NCBI GenBank assembly: GCA_011322445.1
Contig: DRMV01000011.1
Coordinates: forward strand, 1 to 64,000
DNA from: Chloroflexota bacterium
GTDB lineage: Bacteria > Chloroflexota > Anaerolineae > Anaerolineales > DRMV01
Length of the DNA: 64,000 bases
Direction: 5' to 3'
Shown here: piece after piece, positions 34,789-40,635 of the stretch
Layout: every line of letters starts with the position of its first letter
Position numbering within the stretch: the stretch's first letter is position 1
The notes under the pieces: generated by a model
The model's database searches: none
What the model was told of the DNA's origin: nothing
The model's input: the letters and a program-made list of their open reading frames with translations, nothing else
Program-made: the position numbers and the translations under genes

Positions 34789-35409
34789 ATGCGCAAAATC
34801 ACAATTCCGATTGACGATGAAACCATCCGCAGCCTGAAGGCTGGTGATGCCGTACTGCTTTCTGGTGTGATGATGACCGGTCGCGATGCCGTGCACAAGT
34901 GGATGATCGACACCTTCATCCGCAAGACGCGCGAGCCTCAGGGCGACGACCTGGAAGTGTACGAAGCCATCAAGAAAATCCTCAACGGCGGCGTTCTCTA
35001 CCACTGCGGGCCCGTGGTGGCTGGTATCGACACCGGCGACTACAAATTCGTCGCCGCAGGCCCCACCACCAGCATTCGCGAAGAGCCTTACGAAGCCGAA
35101 GTTATCAAGCATTTCAACATCAAAGGCGTGATGGGCAAAGGCGGCATGGGGCCCAAAACCCTGCAAGCCTGCCAGGAAGCCCCCGCGGTTTATTTCCACG
35201 CGGTGGGCGGTGCGGCTTCCCTCATCGCCCAGAGCGTGCAAAAAGTGCTCGGCGTGTACAAACTGGAATTCGGCGTACCCGAAGCCATGTGGGTCATCGA
35301 GGTCAAAGACTTCCCCGCCATTGTCACAATGGACAGCCACGGCAACAGCCTGCACGAAACCGTTGAGGCTGCCGCGGCTGAAAAGTTCAAAGCCTTGCTC
35401 GGCGTTTAG
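34789..35409 (+). CDS. Class I fumarate hydratase, beta subunit
   Basis: 206 residues, the C-terminal Fe-S hydratase domain: LLSGVMMTGRDAVHKW, YHCGPVVAG, AAGPTTSIREEPYE, GVMGKGGMG and the C-terminal TMDSHGNSL. It contributes substrate-binding residues to the cluster held by the alpha subunit. GAGGAAGG lies upstream of the ATG. Confidence 0.92.
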   Translation: MRKITIPIDDETIRSLKAGDAVLLSGVMMTGRDAVHKWMIDTFIRKTREPQGDDLEVYEAIKKILNGGVLYHCGPVVAGIDTGDYKFVAAGPTTSIREEPYEAEVIKHFNIKGVMGKGGMGPKTLQACQEAPAVYFHAVGGAASLIAQSVQKVLGVYKLEFGVPEAMWVIEVKDFPAIVTMDSHGNSLHETVEAAAAEKFKALLGV

Positions 35410-35429
35410 CTGTCCCCTCTTCCCTCCCC

Positions 35430-35463
35430 AAACCGCGGGTTCCCAGCCCGCGGTTTGTTTTTG
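35430..35463 (+). terminator. Terminator of the fumarase operon
   Basis: AAACCGCGGG pairs with CCCGCGGTTT across a 7-base loop, followed by GTTTTTTG. Confidence 0.88.
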
Positions 35464-35467
35464 CCAG

Positions 35468-35476
35468 TGCTATAAT
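35468..35476 (+). promoter_or_regulatory. Extended -10 promoter of tdh
   Basis: TGCTATAAT directly after the fumarase terminator; leader about 37 bases. The same nine bases occur upstream of ftsK and the secreted repeat protein. Confidence 0.55.
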
Positions 35477-35519
35477 GGCCTCAGCACGATTCTCTACTTC
35501 TTCCTGTCAGGAGAGCCGT

Positions 35520-36560
35520 ATGCCCGAAATGATGAAAGCGGTGATCAAAGCCGAGGCCGCCCCCGGCCTGACGCTCACCGAGCGCCCCATTCCCACCATT
35601 GGGCCCCACGATGTCCTCGTCAAGGTCAAGGCTGCTTCCATTTGCGGCACCGACCTGCACATCTACCACTGGGACCCGTGGGCCGCTGACCGCATTCACC
35701 CCCCGGTGATTACCGGCCACGAAGTTTGCGGCGAAATCGTGGAAACCGGCAGCGAGGTCAGCCATGTCAAGGTTGGCGATTTCGTTTCGCTGGAATCCCA
35801 CGTCGTTTGCGGCCACTGCCGCTTCTGCCTGACCGGCAACGGCCATCTGTGCGAAAACACCCAACTCATCGGTGTAGACCGCGACGGCGGCTTTGCCGAA
35901 TACATCGCCATTCCCGCGCAGAATGCCTGGCCCAACCCACCCGACCTGCCGCTGGAAATCGCCGTCCTGATGGAAAACTTCGGCAACGCGGTGCATACCG
36001 CCTTTGCCGCCGACGTGCGCGCCAAGAAAGTGCTTGTCACCGGCTGCGGCCCCGTGGGGCTGATGACCATCGCGGTGGCCAAAGCCATCGGGGCGCGCTC
36101 GGTGTTCGCCACCGACATCAGCGATTACCGCCTCGACTTCGCCCGCCGCATGGGCGCCGACTACACCTTCAACGTCAAGAACGAAGACATGGTGGCCGAA
36201 ATTATGGAAATCACCCACGGCGAAGGCGTCGATGTGTGGCTGGAAATGTCGGGTGCGGAAAGCGCCATTGACCAGGGCTTCAGAGTGCTCAAACCCGGCG
36301 GCGAAGTGGCCGCCCTCGGGGTGGCCGGGCGCCCCATCCACCTCGATTGGGACCACCACATCGTCTTCAAAGGCGTGACCCTGCACGGCATCACGGGCCG
36401 CCGCCTGTGGGAAACCTGGTACCAGGCGCGCGGGCTGGTGTTTTCCGGCGCGGTGGACCTCAGCCAGATGGTCACCCACCGCTTCCGCCTGGAAGACTAC
36501 GAGCAGGCCTTTGCCACAATGGAATCCGGCCAATCGGGGAAGGTGATGCTGCTGCCATGA
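35520..36560 (+). CDS. tdh: L-threonine 3-dehydrogenase (zinc type)
   Basis: 346 residues, medium-chain zinc dehydrogenase. Catalytic zinc ligands Cys42, His67 and Glu68; structural zinc site Cys97, Cys100, Cys103 and Cys111; NAD-binding GCGPVGLM. ICGTDLHIYHWD and the LRYR-like C-terminus (TGRRLWETWYQ) are the typical Tdh pattern. Converts threonine to 2-amino-3-ketobutyrate. AGGAGAG lies ahead of the ATG. The stop overlaps the next gene's start. Confidence 0.92.
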   Translation: MPEMMKAVIKAEAAPGLTLTERPIPTIGPHDVLVKVKAASICGTDLHIYHWDPWAADRIHPPVITGHEVCGEIVETGSEVSHVKVGDFVSLESHVVCGHCRFCLTGNGHLCENTQLIGVDRDGGFAEYIAIPAQNAWPNPPDLPLEIAVLMENFGNAVHTAFAADVRAKKVLVTGCGPVGLMTIAVAKAIGARSVFATDISDYRLDFARRMGADYTFNVKNEDMVAEIMEITHGEGVDVWLEMSGAESAIDQGFRVLKPGGEVAALGVAGRPIHLDWDHHIVFKGVTLHGITGRRLWETWYQARGLVFSGAVDLSQMVTHRFRLEDYEQAFATMESGQSGKVMLLP

Positions 36561-37342
36561 AATGGCTCAAGCGCCTGGCGGTATTGGGGACGGTAGCCGG
36601 AGTGCTGATAGGCTGTGGGCCCCTTCCGGCCACGGCGCTCCCCCCAGCCACCGCTACCCCCACGGCGACGCCCACCCCCACGGCCACGCCGGTGTGGTTT
36701 CCCCCCACGGCTACACCCACACCCTTGCCGCCCACCTCCATTCCCACCCCAACGCCCGCGTTAGCCGCGGGAGCCGGCGCGCCCTTGCTGTCAGCGCCCT
36801 TTAGCAGCGGGGCGGGCTGGTTCTCGCCCACTGGCTACGCGGGCCGCTTTGGCGTGGCCGACGGGGTGCTTTCCCTCAGCACCACCCACCCTCGCGCCAC
36901 CATGCTCGTCCTGGCGCGCAACCTTCAGGCGTTCAACCTCTACCTCTCCGTCACCGCCGAACCCCAGGTATGCCGCGGCAACGACGCTTACGGCGTGGTC
37001 GTGCGGGCTTCGGCCAACGGCGGGCGCTATTACCGCCTCGGGCTGACCTGCACCGGCCAGGCCTTCGTCGAAACCGTCGAAGGCGGGCTGCCGGTGCCGC
37101 GCGTTACCCCAGAACCCGGCGGCGTGCCGGCAGGCGCACCGTTACAGACCACGCTCAGCGTGCGGGCCGCGGGCCAAACGCTCAATTTTGCCGTCAACGG
37201 GCAGGTGCTTTTCACCGTGCGCGACGACCTCCCCCCTTATGGCCGTGAACTCATCGGCTTCTTCGCCCGCGCTGCCAGCACGGAAGGCATGATCGTGACC
37301 TTCCGCGACCTGACCGTGCGCCCTGTGTTGCCGCCGCCATAG
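36557..37342 (+). CDS. Lipoprotein with Thr/Pro linker and LamG-like domain
   Basis: 261 residues: signal peptide with lipobox GVLIGC (Cys near 21), a Thr/Pro linker (about 30-72), then a beta-rich domain (about 80-255; GYAGRFGVADGVLSL, NDAYGVVVRAS, YYRLGLTC, LNFAVNGQVLF) of the concanavalin/LamG-like kind often involved in carbohydrate binding. The ATG overlaps the tdh stop (ATGA), so translation is coupled though the functions look unrelated. Confidence 0.78.
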   Translation: MKWLKRLAVLGTVAGVLIGCGPLPATALPPATATPTATPTPTATPVWFPPTATPTPLPPTSIPTPTPALAAGAGAPLLSAPFSSGAGWFSPTGYAGRFGVADGVLSLSTTHPRATMLVLARNLQAFNLYLSVTAEPQVCRGNDAYGVVVRASANGGRYYRLGLTCTGQAFVETVEGGLPVPRVTPEPGGVPAGAPLQTTLSVRAAGQTLNFAVNGQVLFTVRDDLPPYGRELIGFFARAASTEGMIVTFRDLTVRPVLPPP

Positions 37343-37349
37343 GCTGTGG

Positions 37350-37355
37350 TATCAT
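37350..37355 (+). promoter_or_regulatory. Leaderless -10 promoter of acpS
   Basis: TATCAT with an upstream TGG (extended -10), then exactly 6 bases to the acpS ATG; no Shine-Dalgarno. Confidence 0.5.
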
Positions 37356-37361
37356 CACCGC

Positions 37362-37721
37362 ATGTTATGCACCGGCATCGATGTCGTTGAAATTCCCCGC
37401 TTCAAGCAGGCCCTCGCCCGCCACGGCGAGCGGCTGATGGCGCGGCTTTTCACCCCGCGCGAGCAGGCCGAGTGCCGCGGGCGGGTGCCTTCCCTGGCCG
37501 CGCGCTTTGCTGCTAAAGAAGCCGCCGCCAAAGCCCTTGGCACTGGCATCGGCGCCGTCCGCTGGACCGATCTCGAAGTGCTTACCGATGCCCGCGGGGC
37601 TCCTTACTTGCACCTGCACGGGGAAGCCCAACGCCAGGCCGAGAGGTTAGGCATCACATCGTGGGCAGTAAGCCTCAGCCACTCTCGCGGCTGCGCGGTG
37701 GCCGTGGTGGTAGGCATGTGA
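37362..37721 (+). CDS. acpS: Holo-[acyl-carrier-protein] synthase
   Basis: Transfers 4'-phosphopantetheine from CoA to ACP. 119 residues, the normal length. Asp7 (GIDVVEI) and Glu53 (RFAAKEAAAKALG) bind the Mg ion, and the C-terminal SLSHSRGCAVAVVV matches the family. It appears leaderless, with a -10 box 6 bases before the ATG. Confidence 0.92.
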   Translation: MLCTGIDVVEIPRFKQALARHGERLMARLFTPREQAECRGRVPSLAARFAAKEAAAKALGTGIGAVRWTDLEVLTDARGAPYLHLHGEAQRQAERLGITSWAVSLSHSRGCAVAVVVGM

Positions 37722-37747
37722 CCGTTGAAGGCAAAGCGCGTTAGGGT

Positions 37748-37753
37748 TACAAT
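37748..37753 (+). promoter_or_regulatory. Leaderless -10 promoter of the leader ORF
   Basis: TACAAT, 6 bases (AGAGCC), ATG. Marks the start of the 10-codon ORF as the first translated codon of the transcript. Confidence 0.5.
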
Positions 37754-37759
37754 AGAGCC

Positions 37760-37792
37760 ATGCAAACATCCTGCTGGATAGGAACGCTGTAA
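37760..37792 (+). CDS. 10-codon leader ORF
   Basis: Encodes MQTSCWIGTL and ends in TAATG, where the stop shares its last A with the ATG of the next gene. The start is placed 6 bases after a -10 box like other leaderless genes in this window, and the next gene has only a weak ribosome site (AGGAA), so it probably serves to bring ribosomes to that gene. No homologue is recognised. Confidence 0.5.
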   Translation: MQTSCWIGTL

Positions 37793-38253
37793 TGGCACAA
37801 AAACGCTGGCCGTGGGAAGCCCAAGGCGTGGTGGTTGCCCGCAAAGAAGCCCAGGCACGCCGCGGCCATCAGGCAAATCGGTGGCTGACCATCTTCCTGC
37901 CGCTACTGGTGGCCGGGGTGCTGCTCGCGGCGGTGGCCGTATGGGCCATTGCAGGGGCAGGCCCAGCCACAGTAAGCCGGGCTGCTGATGCGGTCATCAT
38001 CGGAATGACGCTCATTTGCATGGCTGCTGCGCTTCCGCTTTTGGTGTTGCTGGTAGGGCTGGTGGTGCTCACCGCGCGCGCCCGAGGGCGCCTTCCCGAA
38101 GTGACCGTGTGGACCCTACACACACTGCGGACGGTGCGGCAAACGCTCGTCCAGGTGAGCGACCGAACAGCCTCGCCCTTCATTCGCTGGCAGGCCGCGC
38201 GCGCAGCCTGGCAGGCAGGATGGCACGCCCTACGCAAAGGAGGCCGTGGATGA
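37792..38253 (+). CDS. Two-helix membrane protein of unknown function
   Basis: 153 residues: a basic cytoplasmic N-terminus, two hydrophobic helices (about 32-56 and 66-91), and an amphipathic Ala/Arg/Gln-rich C-terminus (about 100-150). It follows the 10-codon leader ORF through a TAATG overlap and overlaps the next gene by ATGA. No family recognised. Confidence 0.75.
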   Translation: MAQKRWPWEAQGVVVARKEAQARRGHQANRWLTIFLPLLVAGVLLAAVAVWAIAGAGPATVSRAADAVIIGMTLICMAAALPLLVLLVGLVVLTARARGRLPEVTVWTLHTLRTVRQTLVQVSDRTASPFIRWQAARAAWQAGWHALRKGGRG

Positions 38254-38507
38254 ACTCGCCGACACCAATGGCAACCCCCGAAACAACCCTACCCGTCGTG
38301 CAGGAACCGCAACAAGGCAAGATGATTCTGCTTGGCGCGTTGGTAGGGGCAATGGCCGGGGCCGCGCTGGCCTATGCTTACAGCCGCCGGGGTGGGGCGC
38401 GGAAAGTTCGCCTCTCGGCATCCAGCGCCTTCAAAGCGGGCATGCTGCTGCTGGGCACAGCGCGCCAACTGGTCGCGCTGTTAGAAGAGGCGGAAGAAGA
38501 AGAGTAG
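38250..38507 (+). CDS. Small single-helix membrane protein
   Basis: 85 residues: a polar N-terminus, one hydrophobic segment rich in Gly/Ala (GALVGAMAGAALAYAY), a basic stretch and a strongly acidic C-terminus (LLEEAEEEE). The layout recalls YtxH-type small envelope proteins but the match is loose. AAAGGAGG lies ahead, and the ATG overlaps the upstream stop. Confidence 0.7.
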   Translation: MNSPTPMATPETTLPVVQEPQQGKMILLGALVGAMAGAALAYAYSRRGGARKVRLSASSAFKAGMLLLGTARQLVALLEEAEEEE

Positions 38508-38547
38508 CCCTCCGCAGCCAGACCGCAGCAGAGGGACGCGCCCACGT

Positions 38548-39453
38548 TTAGCCTTCGCTCCGCAGCACACCGCGCACGATAATGCGTTTGTTGTCAACCA
38601 TGTAGGGGTAGCAGGAAACCAGCGTCACCGTGGGACGTTGGGTTGGGGCCAGCCATTGGACGTCCGTGGGTTCCACAATGTGTTTTTCGGTGACGATGTA
38701 AGTGTAGGCCTTATCACGGGCATAAACAATAATCTCATCCCCCGGTTTGAGACGATTGAGGTCGCGAAACACCTCGCCGTAAATATCATTGTGCCCGGAA
38801 AGCACCATATTGCCGCGCTGGCCGGGGTTCGCGCTGCCAATGTGATGCCCCACGCCTTTCTTGAGTTGTTCCCAACCATCGCCTTCCACCACCGGCGCGT
38901 CAACGCCCAGCGCCGGAATGCGGATGCGCACGGGTTGGGCAGGGCCAGGGGTGGGCAGCGGCACTGCAGCCAGCGATTGCACCAGCGGGCGCAGGTGTTC
39001 GGGAATCTCAGCCTCGTTGAACTGTGCGCCGCCGGGTGCGGTGGGCGGTGTGTGACCGGCAGGAAGCACCACCGCCATCACCAACGGCGTGGGCGTGAGC
39101 GTGGGTTGCTGTAAAGCCCCCGCCACCTCACGATTGAGTTGTTGCACCACGCTAACGCCGTTGAGCAGCACGAGGACCAGGCCGATGACCGCCAGCACTT
39201 CCACGCCCAGCAAAATTCGGTCAAGCCAGCGCCGGCGCGGGGGCACAGCAGCCGCGCTCTCACTTTCTTCCGCGGAGACGGCAGCCGAGCGCAGGTTTTC
39301 CAGCGCGGCATTGTCATCAGGCGCGAGCACAACCGCACGCCCGCTGCGCCGAAAGCGCTCCAGCCGGCTTTGGCGTTCGGCGCGGCGCTTTTCGATCAAC
39401 AGGCGCTGAAGTTCTTCAACCGAGAGGTCTTCAGGACAACGGCGGCAACCCAT
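38548..39453 (-). CDS. Sortase-family transpeptidase
   Basis: 301 residues: a cytoplasmic N-terminus with a CRRC pair (Cys3, Cys6) and basic helices, one membrane helix (about 79-102), a Thr/Pro-containing stalk, and a sortase barrel with His221 (LSGHND), Cys281 (LVSCYP) and Arg290 (KRIIVRG). Attaches surface proteins to the wall or to each other. No LPxTG substrate was noticed among neighbours. The start is set by TATAAT 6 bases upstream (leaderless); a 26-residue longer version is rejected. Confidence 0.9.
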   Translation of the reverse strand: MGCRRCPEDLSVEELQRLLIEKRRAERQSRLERFRRSGRAVVLAPDDNAALENLRSAAVSAEESESAAAVPPRRRWLDRILLGVEVLAVIGLVLVLLNGVSVVQQLNREVAGALQQPTLTPTPLVMAVVLPAGHTPPTAPGGAQFNEAEIPEHLRPLVQSLAAVPLPTPGPAQPVRIRIPALGVDAPVVEGDGWEQLKKGVGHHIGSANPGQRGNMVLSGHNDIYGEVFRDLNRLKPGDEIIVYARDKAYTYIVTEKHIVEPTDVQWLAPTQRPTVTLVSCYPYMVDNKRIIVRGVLRSEG

Positions 39454-39459
39454 AGGGAG

Positions 39460-39465
39460 ATTATA
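39460..39465 (-). promoter_or_regulatory. Leaderless -10 promoter of the sortase gene
   Basis: Minus-strand TATAAT, 6 bases (CTCCCT), ATG. Confidence 0.6.
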
Positions 39466-39735
39466 CCGCAGCCCGGTTAAAGCAGAATCGGGGCACCGCC
39501 TCGTTCCCCCTGGTGCCGCCGATTCCGCCATCGCAGGTCCCCTGCTTCCTGCAGCTGGTACGCTGGGTTGTGATTGTTACGCCCATAGTGTAACGAAAGA
39601 CCCTTGCCAAAAGTTTGCCATTTGGGCAATTTCGGCGGGGAGAACGTAAAAAGTTCGTTAATATTCCCTTAACGGCAAGTTGAGAAAACCTTGCACGCGG
39701 CGCACATCCGTCAACAAAACGCGCCGGGCATTTCG

Positions 39736-39764
39736 TTGACGTCTGATTTTGGGCGTGATAAAAT
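39736..39764 (+). promoter_or_regulatory. Promoter of tRNA-Lys
   Basis: TTGACG, a 17-base spacer and TAAAAT; transcription should start about 5 bases before the tRNA. Confidence 0.85.
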
Positions 39765-39775
39765 TGCACCTGCAT

Positions 39776-39850
39776 GGGCGCGTAGCGCAACGGTAGAGCA
39801 GTGGCCTTTTAAGCCATTGGTTGCAGGTTCGAATCCTGTCGCGCCCACCA
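39776..39850 (+). tRNA. tRNA-Lys (TTT anticodon)
   Basis: Cloverleaf with a 7-bp acceptor stem (GGGCGCG with CGCGCCC), anticodon loop CTTTTAA giving anticodon TTT, T-arm GGTTCGAATCC, and an encoded CCA end. The D-stem contains one G-A mismatch. Its own promoter lies upstream and a terminator directly downstream. Confidence 0.96.
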
Positions 39851-39883
39851 AAACAGCCCCCGTTTGGGGGCTGTTTGCTTTTT
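39851..39883 (+). terminator. Terminator of tRNA-Lys
   Basis: AAACAGCCCCC and its complement form an 11-bp stem with a GTTT loop, followed by GCTTTTT. Confidence 0.92.
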
Positions 39884-39893
39884 GAGCACGAGT

Positions 39894-40616
39894 TCATCGT
39901 TTCCGGGAGCGAGGAACAGGTCTAACTTCCCGACATTTGGGAAAATTGGGACAGCCGTAAAATTGTTTCCCCTTGTGAGGGCCCTGACGGACGGTTCGCA
40001 AAACCATCGGCACGTGGCATTTTGGGCATAAAGGCACGCCATCAGCCGTAAATTCTTCGTCGGGAACCGGTTGTCGGGCTGCAGGCGAAGGCAAGGGTTG
40101 TTCTCGCAGAGGCAAGTGCGGGGAAAGGCGAGCAATGATACTTTGTGAACTGTAGCCTTTTCGCACAGGGAAACGTACCAATGGCAGCCCGGCGGCCTGG
40201 AAGGCTTCATCGACAAACACGTCGCGCGCTTGCCTGTCAGGGCGCTGGTGACTGGCGTCATCCAGTTCGATACCAACCAATGGGCGCATCGTGCGGCTGT
40301 GAAGGATGAGGAAATCCACATGCCTTTGAGCGATTTTGTTAAAGTATGAGAAATACATTTTGTTTGAGCGTCCACCGGGCACGAAGGAAATATCGGCCAG
40401 ACGTACTTTAGCCATCACCGTAAAGCGCTCATCGAGAACCTGTGTGAGTACTTTGTAGAAGGAATGCTCCGCGGGAGATACAAAATCATCTCGTAGTTTG
40501 TAAGGTAGCGTATCTTCTTCAAAGATTTCTTCCTTTAGAGCAACGGGATGACTCGCCGGCGCAGATTTTAGAAAAGGCAGCAACACACTCAGGCAGCCAG
40601 AAGATTTTTCACTCAT
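39894..40616 (-). CDS. DUF2726 protein with topoisomerase-type zinc ribbon
   Basis: 240 residues. The middle (about 55-165; LRDDFVSPAEHSFYKVLTQVL, HVDFLILHSRTMRPLVGIELDDASH) matches DUF2726, thought to be related to PD-(D/E)XK nucleases; Asp and Glu of the presumed site are in VDFLI and IELDD. The C-terminus has a topoisomerase C4 zinc finger (CPKCHVPM...YGCPNFPKCR). Probably nucleic-acid binding and possibly a nuclease. Hand counts of four 60-base blocks gave 43-57% G+C, lower than most neighbours, and it lies beside tRNA-Lys, so horizontal acquisition is possible. It starts 19 bases after the HerA-type ATPase gene. Confidence 0.8.
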   Translation of the reverse strand: MSEKSSGCLSVLLPFLKSAPASHPVALKEEIFEEDTLPYKLRDDFVSPAEHSFYKVLTQVLDERFTVMAKVRLADISFVPGGRSNKMYFSYFNKIAQRHVDFLILHSRTMRPLVGIELDDASHQRPDRQARDVFVDEAFQAAGLPLVRFPVRKGYSSQSIIARLSPHLPLREQPLPSPAARQPVPDEEFTADGVPLCPKCHVPMVLRTVRQGPHKGKQFYGCPNFPKCREVRPVPRSRKR

Positions 40617-40635
40617 TGTAGCCTCTCTGATGGAT

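Larger units (their letters stand above)
39454..39775. other. Intergenic region between sortase and tRNA-Lys
   Basis: No gene is seen. It holds the sortase promoter at one end, a GTTAC/GTAAC inverted repeat near 39576-39593, an A+T-rich stretch with nested stems (CTTGCC 39603-39608 with GGCAAG 39674-39679; TTGCC/GGCAA; GAAC/GTTC; CGTTAA/TTAACG), and the tRNA promoter at the other end. Confidence 0.5.

Noticed and set aside
39776-39850. Integrated island bounded by duplicated tRNA-Lys 3' ends
   Set aside because: I did not notice a second copy of the T-arm/acceptor sequence within the window, and no integrase gene is present, so only the composition and position argue for transfer.
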